From the NCBI GenBank assembly GCA_949751835.1, contig CATKHK010000021.1, positions 372,001 through 436,000 of the forward strand: a stretch of DNA of 64,000 nucleotides, written 5' to 3'. The position numbers and the translations under genes were made by a program. Source of the DNA: Blepharisma japonicum (taxonomy: Eukaryota > Ciliophora > Heterotrichea > Heterotrichida > Blepharismidae). Below the pieces are notes generated by a model. It was given only the letters and a program-made list of their open reading frames with translations, was not told the DNA's origin and did no database searches. Below, piece after piece: positions 33,501 to 44,800 of this stretch. Positions within the stretch are counted from its first letter, which is position 1. Each line of letters starts with the position of its first letter.

Positions 33501-36500
33501 GTCTGCGAATAGTGTGAAGCTTGCCCATGATGCTGTAGCAACAAAGCCAGTGCTCATTGTAGATGGGACTGTTATCGCAGCATCCAAATAAAGCTTAATG
33601 CTTGCTCCAGAAGCAAGAGCGGAAGAGAAAATCAAAGTGACACTGCCGGATGAAGAAACTTGGCAAGATGTGTAATAGATCCCAGAGCCTGCATCTACCC
33701 AGCAGGAATCTTTAATATCAGTTGAAGAAGTCCACGACCAAGATGAGCCAGATGGGGCTGCAATAGCTAGAGTTCCGCCAGCTGGAAGGCTATAAGGTAG
33801 AGTAAACGTGAAATAAAGGTCAGCAATCTGGCCAGCTACATTTGGATATGCAGTAACTCCCATCCCTGAGGTTGTTCCAGCTACTGTTGGAGATGTAACT
33901 GTGTAAACATTGTCAGATCCTCCATTCGAATACTTATCTATATAACCACTAGATCCAGATGCATATGAGTAAATGCTCTTTACCATCTTTAAACTGCCTG
34001 CAGATGATGGAGGCAAAATATGATCAAGCTGTACTGTTAATGAAGAACTAGCAGAAATAGCATTGAAGTTTTGTAAAGTGATCTTATTTCCACTTGAACT
34101 CGGATCACATAGTTTTGCACCTGCAGTTGAAGCAGTTAGCGAAGAGCAGGAGCATGAAAGATAAGAGGATGAAGCACTCCAACCCCACTCTGTATAAAAT
34201 GTTATTTCTATAGTACCACCTGCTGGAACTGCATGAGCTAATGAGAATGTCACAGTTATTGATGTGTCTGAAGAGTCTGGCCCAGCAGCTTTAACGGTTG
34301 AAGGAGTGAAGCTTGATATAGTGATTGCACCTGCACCAATACTGGCACCAGTTACAGCTGAAGAATAAGTGCATGCCGCATTTGGAGTAGCTGTTGCAAC
34401 CCAAAATGTAAAGGAACTAGATATGTGCGGATCTGCGGAGAGTCTGTTTAATGGAGTTAAATTTGTCAATTGGAGAGAAAATGCTTTAGCAGTACTAGCA
34501 CTAGCACCATCTGTAACAGCTGCCCAAGATGAAGTAACCTTTCCAAAAATAAAACCTCCTGTGCTTGTGTCATTGCTTGAAGATGCTGCATATGAAGTTG
34601 CTGCTGATGTGAACGTTGCACTACCAGTATATGCTGTAGCATCTGAATTGCTGCTTACGCCAATTGTTGACGATGAAGTTGTCCATCCAGTAGAAAGTCC
34701 TACACCAATAATATTTGTATCAGCTATGCTTTTACTAGTACCAGCTGTAGCAAGAATTGCAGTTATAGTTCCGCTATTACCTATTATCCAGCTTGAGCCT
34801 GATGATGGTGCTGCTGCTGAAATAGTAGGTGTTGGGGTAGTAGTTCCAGTTCCAGTAGTTCCCCATGCAGCAGTTCCTGATACAGTCCAAGTTCCCTTTG
34901 TGGTATCATCTTGATAAAGGACCATTTTAGTTGAGCTATCTGCAGAAGTGGTATAGTAAAATGTTGTAGTTACAGTATAAGTATTAGCAGTATTCACATT
35001 TGGCAAATAAGTTGTAACTGTGCTTCCAGAAGTAATATCTCCAATATTTTTTAGAGTTACTATTGAATGTTTTACGCTACTCTTATCAGTATAAGTACTT
35101 ATTGTGATAATAGGTGTAGTAGTTGCTGATGTATAAAATGTTCCACTTGCTAGCGTCCCTTTCATTATAGAAGTTCCCATGAATCCAGTACTATCACTAT
35201 ATGATGCTGAAGTGCCACCAATGTCAATATCAATTGCAAAGTTATAGTTACTAGATGCAAAATTAAATTCCATATTAAGAGCTGTAAAAAGGTTTACAAT
35301 TGGAATTCCTGATCCAAGAGTTGTGCATAATGGAGCACTATATATATAAGCAGTAGTTTGAGGTAATACGCTGAATACGTTACTACCAATTTCACTTGGC
35401 GATGTAACCTGTGCCCACATTTCATAAAAAGTAGCTACATTTGATGCGACATAGGGCAAAGATGTGAGTGCTCCAGTACTTGTTCCAGAACCATAATATC
35501 CTACGATTAAGTAATTGGTATTTGTAAGTGTTGAGGTAGATGCTGGAATACTGATAGTAATTCTTGTAGAGCTTATTGTAGGAGTTCCTGTTAATTTAAG
35601 TGAAGTACTAGTCACATCTGTTCCCGCTACAGTTGTTAAAGGGTCAATAGCTTGATACACATCTGGCGGAGTTCCTGCGCTAATCAAAATGCTGTTAAAT
35701 GAAAGTACATCTGTAGCGATTGGAAGGTTCAAATAGAGTGTTGTAGCAACAGTAGCACCCCACGAAGTTGTTGCTTTTGGTTTAAGTCTGAAGTAAAGAT
35801 ATTCTTTATATTTACCTCCCATAATCTTGCCTGGAGTTAATGAAGCGATTTGTGGATATAGATTTGTGTCATACCCATGGAAGAAACAATCAGCCATTTG
35901 TGAATTTGTGGTGCTTAAGGTCCAAGAGGCTGCACTTGCAGAGAGCGCATCAACTGACTTTGATTTTGAATCTGTTGAAGTAATAGTTAAAATTGCTGCA
36001 TTTCCGGTAAATTTAGTTAACGTATAAACATAGAAAGTTGTAGCAGCTTGAGTACTGGTAAATGTTAATGTTACTTTAGCGCTATCAGTTGCAGAGCATG
36101 AAGCTCCAGATATATAAGGAGTAACATAGCAAAGAGTTGTTGAAGAGGCGCCAGTATGGCTTGAATCTATATCTGTCCACCAATAATTAGTGTTGACAGT
36201 GGCTCCACTGTAGGTAATTACAATACTACCACCACCATTTAAAGCATTCGAAGTTGTTATAGAGGCAACAGTAAAAATGGTCATTCCACTAACAACATCT
36301 GTTCTTGATATTTTACTAACAGGAGTCCATGATGATACTGAAATAGCCCCTGCAGTCATATCAACAGGCCCAGAGACTGCAGTGTATTCTCCAATTAAGC
36401 TAGTAGTACCCCATCTCCAAATTTTTAGTTTCCATGTATTTAAGGATGAGGACTGAACATATGAAGGTAAAGTGAATGAAGTAACGCTAAATTTGAGTTT

Positions 36501-37319
36501 CATTGCTGTTCCATTAAAATATGCGTCTTGATCTAGTCCGTAAATATAAACACTATTTCCAGCTGTATCTGCGTTAGTGATTGGATAAGGACTTGATGAG
36601 TCTGCAATACCACAGTGCATTGATGATCCACTATAGCCAGAAAGAACTGTAGTTCCGGCTTCATTTACACTTGTACAGGTTGGAGAAGATGAAGGTATCC
36701 AATCAGTAGCTGGCACAATCTCAATTATATCGTGCTTCCAAAGGCTTTGGCTAAGATTAATAGTGAAATAGAGAGTATCACTACCTTTGATTGCTTTAAT
36801 CCCGGTAGAAGTGACTGATAACCCACCAGAGCTAGTGACAGATGATTCTGACTTGGTATAAGCAATGCATCCGAAAACGTAGTTTGCATCGATTATTTGT
36901 CCAGTAGCACTTGATCTTGTCACAAGTCCAAAAGGTCCTAATACAGCTGAGGATCCTGAAATTGATGGAAGTGTTAGAGTTGCAGTCCCAGTTGTATATG
37001 TTAAGTCACCTACTGTTATTCCTACAGAGGTAGAGGTAGAAGCAGGAGTAAGTGTTCCAGGAGTTGTTGGTGTAGACCATGAGCCTGGATAGATTACTTG
37101 AGCTATAGCACTTGAAACAGGAATAGCAGTAGATGTCCTGAAGTGGAATGTAAGTACAACAGTAGACTCAGCTGTGGCTTGAGAAATTTCAATAGGATTA
37201 TTGAACCACTTTTCTTGAGGCCAAGTAATTCTTCCAGGATCAAGACTAGAATCATAAGATCCAAATGTTACGCAAGTTGCTAGTCCAATAAGAGCGATAA
37301 AACTTATAAGACTTTTCAT
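30516..37319 (-). CDS. Giant GPI-anchored-like surface protein, copy 1
   Basis: An uninterrupted 2,267-aa frame. It starts with a signal peptide (MKSLISFIALIGLATCVTFG) and then SYDSSLDPGRITWPQEKW, shared by all three copies. Most of the protein is Ser/Thr/Ala/Gly-rich and made of diverged domains of roughly 110-150 residues, recognised by strands such as GGSIVITYSG, GGTIEITFYTEWG, GGTLAIAAPSG and GDYFVIRFPRNFDPY, probably beta sandwiches. The C-terminal third is the most conserved (DIYSFFKRKHREHCDDYWAS, TFDWLMGGTTYTITAFADNK, SYNCYFTACNSYPLW). It ends with a hydrophobic AVIMGTGVLAALFLIFN and no cytosolic tail, fitting a GPI-attachment signal. All of its roughly 40 Trp codons are TGG. A cell-surface coat protein is the likely role; the family is unrecognised. 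Confidence 0.93.
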   Translation of the reverse strand: MKSLISFIALIGLATCVTFGSYDSSLDPGRITWPQEKWFNNPIEISQATAESTVVLTFHFRTSTAIPVSSAIAQVIYPGSWSTPTTPGTLTPASTSTSVGITVGDLTYTTGTATLTLPSISGSSAVLGPFGLVTRSSATGQIIDANYVFGCIAYTKSESSVTSSGGLSVTSTGIKAIKGSDTLYFTINLSQSLWKHDIIEIVPATDWIPSSSPTCTSVNEAGTTVLSGYSGSSMHCGIADSSSPYPITNADTAGNSVYIYGLDQDAYFNGTAMKLKFSVTSFTLPSYVQSSSLNTWKLKIWRWGTTSLIGEYTAVSGPVDMTAGAISVSSWTPVSKISRTDVVSGMTIFTVASITTSNALNGGGSIVITYSGATVNTNYWWTDIDSSHTGASSTTLCYVTPYISGASCSATDSAKVTLTFTSTQAATTFYVYTLTKFTGNAAILTITSTDSKSKSVDALSASAASWTLSTTNSQMADCFFHGYDTNLYPQIASLTPGKIMGGKYKEYLYFRLKPKATTSWGATVATTLYLNLPIATDVLSFNSILISAGTPPDVYQAIDPLTTVAGTDVTSTSLKLTGTPTISSTRITISIPASTSTLTNTNYLIVGYYGSGTSTGALTSLPYVASNVATFYEMWAQVTSPSEIGSNVFSVLPQTTAYIYSAPLCTTLGSGIPIVNLFTALNMEFNFASSNYNFAIDIDIGGTSASYSDSTGFMGTSIMKGTLASGTFYTSATTTPIITISTYTDKSSVKHSIVTLKNIGDITSGSTVTTYLPNVNTANTYTVTTTFYYTTSADSSTKMVLYQDDTTKGTWTVSGTAAWGTTGTGTTTPTPTISAAAPSSGSSWIIGNSGTITAILATAGTSKSIADTNIIGVGLSTGWTTSSSTIGVSSNSDATAYTGSATFTSAATSYAASSSNDTSTGGFIFGKVTSSWAAVTDGASASTAKAFSLQLTNLTPLNRLSADPHISSSFTFWVATATPNAACTYSSAVTGASIGAGAITISSFTPSTVKAAGPDSSDTSITVTFSLAHAVPAGGTIEITFYTEWGWSASSSYLSCSCSSLTASTAGAKLCDPSSSGNKITLQNFNAISASSSLTVQLDHILPPSSAGSLKMVKSIYSYASGSSGYIDKYSNGGSDNVYTVTSPTVAGTTSGMGVTAYPNVAGQIADLYFTFTLPYSLPAGGTLAIAAPSGSSWSWTSSTDIKDSCWVDAGSGIYYTSCQVSSSGSVTLIFSSALASGASIKLYLDAAITVPSTMSTGFVATASWASFTLFADSSAGVKFTPEASISAQITLNAPTITDIQNQGEAATYSFSFTSAATVASGDYFVIRFPRNFDPYLGDATVTYQSTPNAWYIPCSSTALGAITCTVDHWQLYVTGTTKSLAASAAIDLSVSKIRNPYTSSSGSSKFSAFHYDKTSALKASVSQSQAVTTSSPGSLSTLKRVASSSAEQAASSSYDFDFYVTSDLTIASTNVFSIVFPSQFNLQLTLGSTATCSTSYFDETNTSGVDPTATKTWNSATSCSVSGQTIALTVPTSTSSMTFKANAHRIRISFSTLSNPQSALTNRDAATGWDVKDTTEFGEFASWSNKFDVIISDTSSKSVVGRSYGVLHSGYLGYTLSTSQTGSNGNSDSPTSSTSRIVLLPGEQSEDITISVSEDWPLMSKNITLTPSSNANYPDSGNLKYSSAFYKFVVFQMESELTFRVSASSATATGVYYIDWKIQEYAQEGSSNRYSAPVSMLVEVNSAYSTLPTITVAKISALYPGYKSLPVAVTLSNAPASDMTINLSLDSSLASVTPTALKFLPDVNTLYFQITIGGGYTSTSTAPTLSFSLAGTDKAIYSAPASQKLSITTTTSTLSAATVSLAKQSVTGSSITITATTTASAVLYWGIGCQGHEIPTFSQLVGTVADLVNPTSSQVSLHDQLKAEYAATETDPSTAKGDTDIYSFFKRKHREHCDDYWASSQVVGSGATTVTFDWLMGGTTYTITAFADNKLINDTSSYKATTVNISTSDLPQIQSTSVSFATTVQTSSGDSIRQKLAKNMGVNPLWLTDQVVKNSRMLADGTGTTTTTTTFTYNVIYDRSKPSYTPASIIGNIDSTTATTDLTAIVGVSPTYGATTAVSTGTAPTWTAAPAFSSKTDTSAVFTATSSQVGTVYASCTTVSGYTTYAWQVVDGLDGSSSSVPHTSAAVATAGTSVTLTVAGLSAGTSYNCYFTACNSYPLWSTCIDVSSSTSSLAVVAVTTSGSSSTDSSAVIMGTGVLAALFLIFN

Positions 37320-38259
37320 TGGTGAACTTAGACTTTAGCTAATGCCTTATAATCTTTGCTAATGGCAAATGTTCCAAAAATTTTTTCGAATTTTGTTTTT
37401 GCGAGTATGGGACCTTTTCCATTTTCTAAGCTGAAAATAAAGTAAACTAAGCAGAATTATAATTATAAAGATGGCGTGAACAAAACTTTGCAGCTCTGCC
37501 CCTAGGAGTGCGGTCTCAAGAAGTTTATATAAGGACCACTTATTTTCTTTCAAAAAAACTTATATTTAAGGTCTTATAAGCCTGAAGAACAAAGAATTAG
37601 ACCAAGAGAAGAACGAAAAAGTGAAGCTCGCTGATTTTCTTGGAATCCAGCCAGAGATAATTAAAATTAAGAGGCTTTATAGCACTAGCCCTTCAAGGCA
37701 GATACATCTTGTGGTAAAAATTGCTTAAAATTAGACCTGGAGAGCCTAGCTATTTTAAGGACAGACTCTCATCAGAAATCTGAAGAAGACGCATATTTTT
37801 GATGTAAACGATAGAAGGAAGCCAAGGAATGATATTTAAATCTAACTATTAGATAGAAGACGGACAATTAAGATTTTTAGGTGAAAAATAGGCTTAAAAA
37901 GGGAATAAGAATTTCTTCCCCTCCCACAAAAATTCACAAGAATTTAGAAATAATTTAAATTGCTCCATAGATCTTGTCTTTAATTACCTATAAATCCTTA
38001 ATTTCTTCTTATTTCAGAGGTTTTTTTCTTCGCGGTCTTATTGAATTTTTCAAGCACCTTAATTTGGATTTCTATTAGTCAATGGAAGGTTAAAAACTGA
38101 GTTTCTGAAGCAGGTGACTCCCCTAAAACTTCCATATGTTCTGAAAAACTCTGGCTGTAATTCTCAACAGCAAAAAATTTATGTCTACATTAATAGGGAA
38201 TATATAGAGGTCAAAAATGGTATTCAAAATTGTAATGACATCATCATAATTTTTTATTT
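37320..38259. repeat. Upstream flank of giant copy 1, homologous to copy 3 flank
   Basis: About 350 bp upstream of the ATG aligns with the flank of giant copy 3 (shared words include CTTATTTTCTTTCAAAAA, CCTGAAGAACAAAGAATTAGA and ATCCAGCCAGAGATAAT). A weaker match continues towards 38230. It presumably holds the promoter. A 64-codon minus-strand frame at 37359-37553 is not conserved in copy 3, so I do not call it. Confidence 0.6.
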
Positions 38260-38853
38260 TTAAAGGTCTTTAGGCCTTATAAGATCAATATAAACCTTTC
38301 TAACACACTGTTTAATGTCCTCGATTGCTTCTTTATTTCCAGATGTAAGGACCAAGTATGCCTTAGTTATTGGCGAATACTCTTGAGATTGACTTCGTAA
38401 GTCTGCTTCAATAGTTTGCATTATCCTTTTCATTGACGCTATTTTTTGTAATCTTCTTGCTTCTTCTTCTTTTACCCGCTTTCTGTATAATCTCTTGCAC
38501 TTAAGATTTCTCTCTCTTTTAGTTTTAAACTCATTCTCATGATTTGCTGCTTCTTCTTCCTATTTTTTTTTTACATTTATGTAGTAGCAAAGATTTCTGT
38601 CGAGTAGGAATATTTTTGAATACCAGGTAAGAGCATAATCCACAATTCCAAAAGCTGATTTTGTGAATTTTTCTCCCCTCGATGTCAATAGCATGTCCCT
38701 TTTTTCGGTGACATAGTCTATAAGAGCTTCTATTGGAGTATGACCATTAACTCTAAGAAAGTCAACTAGACATCCAACTGCTGTGAGTTTGTATTGTTCG
38801 TAATAAGCGGCTGAGTTATCTGCATCTGTTGGTTGTAGAGGAAAAGTATCCAT
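38260..38853 (-). CDS. Small accessory-family protein, copy 1 (possible winged helix)
   Basis: With one 15-nt intron (38560-38574) removed, the product is 192 aa. Residues 20-95 (YKLTAVGCLVDFLRVNGHTP, GEKFTKSAFGIVDYALTWY, KIFLLDRNLCYYIN) form three helices followed by a beta wing, so a winged-helix fold is plausible. The second half is basic and helical (EEEAANHENEF, KRIMQTIEADL), then the conserved block EYSPITKAYLVLTSGN and the end YIDLIRPKDL. Two paralogs with the same intron position lie at 59124-59721 and 62175-62771. It sits directly upstream of giant copy 1's flank on the same strand. DNA binding is a guess from fold only. Confidence 0.85.
38560..38574 (-). other. 15-nt intron in small accessory gene, copy 1
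   Basis: On the minus strand, GT followed by a run of ten A and then TAG. Phase 0, between the wing and the EEEAA block. The same position is used in both paralogs. Confidence 0.88.
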
Positions 38854-40689
38854 AAAAATGGTATAAGTATAGAACCTGATTTTTTGTTAAATTTAATGAA
38901 CAAATTATTCAAAATTACAAAATTACCTTTGATGCTTCAAATAAGTGATGTAAAATAATGATTTATGGAAATTAATTGTCTATAAATAAAATGTGCTCAA
39001 ATTGGATAGATACCTGAGTCTATAATCTCTGTAAAAAATCATGCGGCCTTTCAATATATTAAAACTATAGCTCTTTTTAAATTAGTCTAAGTACCCAATG
39101 ATATTGATACTTTAATATTCAGTAATTTGCTTTGAGATTTTTATCCAAAATTGAGGCAAAATCGGCTATATAAATTAATTACTATTAGAGATCTCGTGAT
39201 AAAGAGCAAAGAATTTCAAATTTTTGTTAAAATTTACAAAGAAAAATTTTAATTTTATATCTTCTATTTATTTTCAAAATTAATAGATTAAAAATTTGAA
39301 AATATTTATAAATCAAATCAAGCAATTTTTGGAATTTAGAAAGATAAGAAAGATCAGACATAGAAAGTTGCAGCAATATACCCAAATTTTCAAGTGAGCA
39401 TATTGAAACGAAATGAATTTTTGATGCATAAATATAATACAAATTTAAAGCAAAATTAGAAAGAGAAAATGAGGTTCAATCCCCAATTTCTCACATTGTG
39501 AAATTGCCAAATATTTTATTTGCTTATATTATTCAGCTAATATTTAAAGCCAAAATTTGAATCTGACTTTTCATTCGTTAATCTTAGCTATGACATTTAT
39601 CTTATATAGCAAGTTGAAGAAAATTGTACAAATAAGAGAATTGTTCGGTTCATAAAAATAACTTCATAAATTTATATAGCTAGCTTAGATAAGATGATTA
39701 ATTGAATTAAAAGAGTTTAAATTTAAACTTATTATTATTCTATAATTATTTAAAAATTATACAAAAATGTATGAAATATTTTATTTATTTAAAAAGTGTA
39801 AATACAGATGCAGAAGCTAAGGGCAGATTGCTTTGATCTTTTATTATAAAAATAATCAAAAAATAATCATAATTATAAAGAATGAATAAGAATGAGAAAA
39901 AATGTGAATTAATAAATAGCTGAAAAATTCTTCAATTCTTAAAGTGATATACGACAGACACGATTATGCTTATTATTAAAACTGAATAATAAAATTACAA
40001 GGAAATATTTAGAAATGTTTAATTTTATATTTTATTAATTTTCTATTGAAAGCATATCCAATTTGAGAAAATATCATGAAATAATAAATTTTATGTAATT
40101 TGGGCCTACAAGACGCTAAGATATTAGATCTCATCAGCAGAATGGAGCTGGCATATGGATTCTCTGCATGAAATTCATAGAAAGCACAATGCAAGTTTTA
40201 AAATTTACTTTGATATTTTTTACAAGATTGAAATAATAAAAATCAAACATTACCTTCATTTCAGTCAGATATTTTAACCCAATGCTTTGTCTCAAGAAGA
40301 TTAGAGCTTTAAAAGCATTAAAATTAGACAGCTATTTGAATGATTTAAATCCGTAAAACTTCACATATTTCAATATATAAATAATGCAAGAAGTTTATAA
40401 TCGATTTCAGCAAAACCCATACTTACAGCAAAAAGACTGACAAATTTTTGAAGTTTTTATATATTATTTATTTATTCTCTCCTAATTTATCAAAGGCTGC
40501 TTTTCAATTGATACCTTATTTCTATCTTCAAGATAAATTCTTATGATTTTATTGCTTGAATCTTCTGCAAGATTTTTGCTGCCAAATTATTCCACTTCAA
40601 AATAGTTTACCTTAATTATTATATTAGGCCTAAACCTAATATGACTATTATGAGCTCTTTAATAATCTGCTTATAATTATCGATTTCAC
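38854..40689. other. AT-rich gene-free stretch
   Basis: About 1.8 kb of very AT-rich DNA with only short random frames. A TTCAATCCCC segment near 39476 resembles a tRNA T arm, but no cloverleaf surrounds it. I see no gene. Confidence 0.4.
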
Positions 40690-41800
40690 TGCCTCTCTGC
40701 TCCCTTCTACTTCTTACTCCTCCTTCACCACCGCAGTTGTTTCTTTTCATAATATTTTTCCTCTTCTTCATCTCGAGCAGTCATTCTGCAAACTTTTCAC
40801 TCTTTCGGTTTGATTTTGGGTTGGTTTTGGGTATTATTTTGGGTTGCTTTTTGAGTTGGATTGGTCTTTGGTTTGTTTTTGAGTTGGATTTTGGGTTGGC
40901 TGCTGGGTTGATTGTTTGGATGTTGTTGGATTGGTTTTTGGATTGGTTTTTGTGCTGGCCTTTGAATTGATTTTGGCTAGTCTTTGGGTTGGCTCTCTTT
41001 TCGTGTGGCAACCAAAGGAATTGGCACCTTCTCCGCTTTCTCAAGGATCTGCGCCAGTTCTCCTGTATCAATCACCCTTCCTTCCGTTTTAGCGCTCCGC
41101 TTTAACATCATTTCTTCAAGCCTCTTATTGTCATTTTCAATTTCAACCTATTCTGTGAATTCTTCATCTCCAAGAATTTCATCGACCTCTTCCCAGAATT
41201 TTCATCATAAAATAACCTGTCCTCATCAGAGCTCTCTCAGCTAAAGAATCTTCGTCACTGCTGACTTCCAGATAGGCCGCTTTCTGATTGAATTTCTCTT
41301 TGTGAAGTTTCGCTCCTTTAAAAAATAAAAGTTACCTTAATGAATAATTCTTCTATTTTAAAAACACTAATTATTCTTTCTTCAGAATTCACGATATCTA
41401 AGCTCTATCCAAGTACAGTAATTTTAATTAATAGTTTTCCAAATGAAATGATATCGTAAAAAATTAAAATCAAAAAATTGTAATCATCTTCAGCAGCACA
41501 ATGTCTCTATTCGCATTTTAACTGCACTATGAGCTCGAGGGTTATAAGGCGAGCTCGTAATGTGATCAATGCTATAAGTATAGCAAAATTTATAAAGCTC
41601 CTTATTGCAGGATTCTTTTCCATTATCTGTCTGCAAAATATCTAGTAATTGAGGCAATGAGGAGAATAGAATCTTAAATTTATCAAAATCTTCTAATAAA
41701 GTTTTATTCAGTAAACAAAATGCTCAAATGTATTTAAGAAATTTTACAATAAACAAAATATAAAATCTATTATAATCTGCTGGGTAAATTTCTTAGAGTT
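40690..41800 (-). mobile_element. Fossil integrase-bearing element (LTR-retroelement or Polinton-like)
   Basis: Minus-strand remnants of a DDE-type integrase core lie at about 41470-41800, recognisable by LQTDNGKE and SPYNPRAH, words typical of rve-family integrases of retroelements and Polinton-like elements. Further along the same strand, about 40690-41330, is coding-like sequence richer in GC than its surroundings, with an acidic part and then a Lys/Pro/Gln/Asn-rich tail, which may be part of the same element. The element is broken, with several breaks, and only part of it remains. I see no terminal repeats. It lies just downstream of giant copy 2. Moderately old, since the protein signal is still legible. 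Exact family uncertain. Confidence 0.6.
40795..40995. repeat. Strand-asymmetric G/T-rich imperfect repeat
   Basis: The plus strand is nearly pure G and T, with irregular repeats of TTTTGGGTTGG-like and TTGGATTGG-like words of 8-12 bp. It lies within the fossil element's Lys/Pro/Gln-rich tail. Confidence 0.6.
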
Positions 41801-41869
41801 AAAAATTTATGAATATTTTATAAGAAAAATAGCTTTAAATCTTAGTAATTTGAAATTAGATAGAAGGGC

Positions 41870-44800
41870 TTAGTTAAAGATTAAGAGTATAGCTGCCAGT
41901 ATTCCTGATTTCATAATAACTAAGGTATCAGCTGAACTTGATCCAGATGTTTTAACTTTAATAGACTTTAAAGAAGTGACTGTTGAAGATATATCAATGC
42001 ACCCCGACCACATCGGATAGCTGTTGCATGCTGTAAAATAGCAATTATAAGTAGTTCCAGCAGACAAGTTTGAAACAGTCAATGAAACACTCTGGCTTGC
42101 AATTCCCACATCTACACAGGCTGAAGGTACAGCCGAAGACGTAGAATCCAGTCCATCTACAACTTGCCAAGCATAAGTCGTCCCTCCTAAAGCTATTGTG
42201 CAAGATGTGCAGATTTTCCCTATCTGGCTCGATGCTGCTGCAAAAACTGCGGTCGTATTAGTTTTAGAAGTTAACGATGGATCAGTCGACCAAGTTGGCA
42301 CAGTCTCTGTTGAAACAATACTAGTAGTTCCATAAGTAGGGGCCCCAACAAGCTTTGTCAGTTCAGCAGTAGCAGCTGAAGCGTCAAAATTTGTTAAAAT
42401 AGATGCTGGAGTATAACTTGGTTTGCTTCTATCAAAAATAACATTATAAGTGAATGTGGTTTTGGTTATTGTTGATGTTGTATCTGCAAGTAGCCTTGAA
42501 CTAGTCACAGTCTGATCAGTAAGCCATGCAGGATTAACACCCATGTTCTTTGCAAGAGTTTTTCTGATATTTTCGCCTGAAGATATATCAATTGTCCCTT
42601 CAAATGAAACAGATATTGACTGAATTGGTGGAAGATCGCTTGTTGTAATGTTTATAGTAACTGCGGTATAGGTTGAAGTATTATTAATCAATTTGTTGTC
42701 GGCAAATGCTGTTATTGTATAAGTAGTTCCACCCATAAGTCAATCAAAAGTTATATCTGTTGCACCATAACTCACAACTTGAGATGATACCCAGTATTCA
42801 TCACAATGCTCTCTATGCTTCCTTCTGAAAAATGAATAAATATCACTGTCACCTTTAGAAGTGTTTGGATCAGTCTCTGTTGCTGCATAATCTGCTGCAA
42901 GCTGATCTGAAAAAGAAAGTGTTGACGTACTTGGATTTAGTAGGTCAACCTCACCTGCCAGAGCTGCAAATGATGGAATTTCATTGCCCTGACAGCCAAT
43001 CCCCCAATAAAGAACTGCGTTTTCAGATGTAGTCGCAGTTATAGTAATAGAAGACCCAGTTGTTGATTTTTTAGATAAACTGACAGTTGCTGCAGTTGGA
43101 TTTAATGTAGTCGTTATAATGGTTAGAGTTTGAGTAGCTATAGCTGGATAAATAGCTTTATCTGTCCCTGAAAGACTAAACGAAAGTTTTGGAGCTGTTG
43201 TAGAAGAAGCAAATCCACTGCCAATGGTAATTTTGAAATAAAGGGTATTAATATCAGGTCCAAACTTAAGGGATGTTGGGGAAACAGATGCAATAGAAGA
43301 TGCAGAGTCAAGGGAAATAGAAATTGTCATGTCACTGGCTGGGGCATTAGAAAGGGTAATAGAAATAGGAAGACTTTTATAGCCTGGATAAAGAGATGGT
43401 ATCTTGCCGACAGTAATTGTTGGTAAAGTGGAATAAGCACTGTTAACTTCTACTAGCATGCTAGCTGGAGCGCTATATCTACTGGCTGAAACTCCTTCTT
43501 GCATGGTTTCAGCTATTTTCCAGTCAATATAGTAAATACCATTAACAGTTAAAGAGGATGCAGAAACTCTAAATGTAAGTGATGGGCACATTTGAAAGAT
43601 TGTTCATTGGTGGTATGCTGAAGTATATTTAAGGTTTCCAGAGTCTGGATAGCTAGGATTAGATGATGGGGTTAAAATGACCTTCTTAGACATCATAGGC
43701 CATTTATCTGAATAAGAAATTGTGATATCCCCACTTTGCTCTCCTGGTAAAAGAATAATGCGACTAGAAGAGTTTGAGGAATTAGTTGAGCTAGAGCCTA
43801 TTCCTACTTGATTTGTGCCTACAGTATATCCTAAGTATCCTGAGTGAAGAATTCCATAGCTTCTCCCCACAACTGATTTTGAGCTTGTATCAGTAATGAT
43901 TACTTCAAATTTATTGCTTCAACTTGAAAATGAGCCAAATTCAGCTGCATCTTGGACATCCCACCCAGTTGTTGCATCTCGAGTTTTCAAAGCAGACTGA
44001 GGGTTGGATAAGGTTGAAAACGAAATCCGAATCCTACTTACATTTGCTTTAAATGTCACAGAACTGGTGTTAGATGGAACAGATAATACAATACTTTGTC
44101 CACTAATAGTGCAAGATGTAGCTGAGTTCCAATTAACCGGATCTGTAGGGTCAACTCCTGATACGTTTGACTCATCATAATATGAAGTTGAGCAAGGAGT
44201 TGTTGAGCCTAAAGAAAGTTGAAGATTGAATTGCTTAGGGAAATCTATAGAAAAGGCATGACTTGGGGTAACTGTCAAATTTGTGTTCACATAAAAATCG
44301 AAGTTATATGAGCTTGAGGCTGAAAGTTCAGTATTTGCAGATGCAACGCTCTTTAAGATGGCAAGACTTCCTGGTGATAAGGTATTTACAGATCCAGACT
44401 CAGGCGCATAAGCTTTAAGTGCATTAGATTTATTATAGTGAAATGCTCTGAATTTTTCACTTCCTAGTGATGATGTATAAGGATTTCTTATTTTAGAAAC
44501 AGTCAAGTCAATCATAGATTCTGTAATTAATGTTTTCGAAGCTCCAATTACATAAAGTTGCCAATGGTCGACAGTGCAACTGATAGTCCCAAGCGCAGTT
44601 GAAGAGCAAGGAATATACCAGGTATTTGGCGTTGTCTGATAATTAACTGTCGCATCTCCAAGATATGGATCGAAGTTCCTAGGGAATCTTATCACAAAGT
44701 AGTCTCCATATGAGACTGCAGCACCGGATGCAAAAGAGAACGAATAAGTAGCGATTTCAGCTTGATTTAGGGATTCTGATATAGTGGGAGAATTTAAAGT

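Noticed and set aside
31343-36027. Several 60-180 codon frames on both strands inside giant copy 1
   Set aside because: They are by-products of the biased codon use of the giant gene and are not conserved in the other copies.
37359-37553. 64-codon minus-strand frame upstream of giant copy 1
   Set aside because: The homologous DNA in copy 3 has stops in that frame.
39470-39490. tRNA T-arm-like sequence GGTTCAATCCCC
   Set aside because: No acceptor, D or anticodon stems can be found around it.
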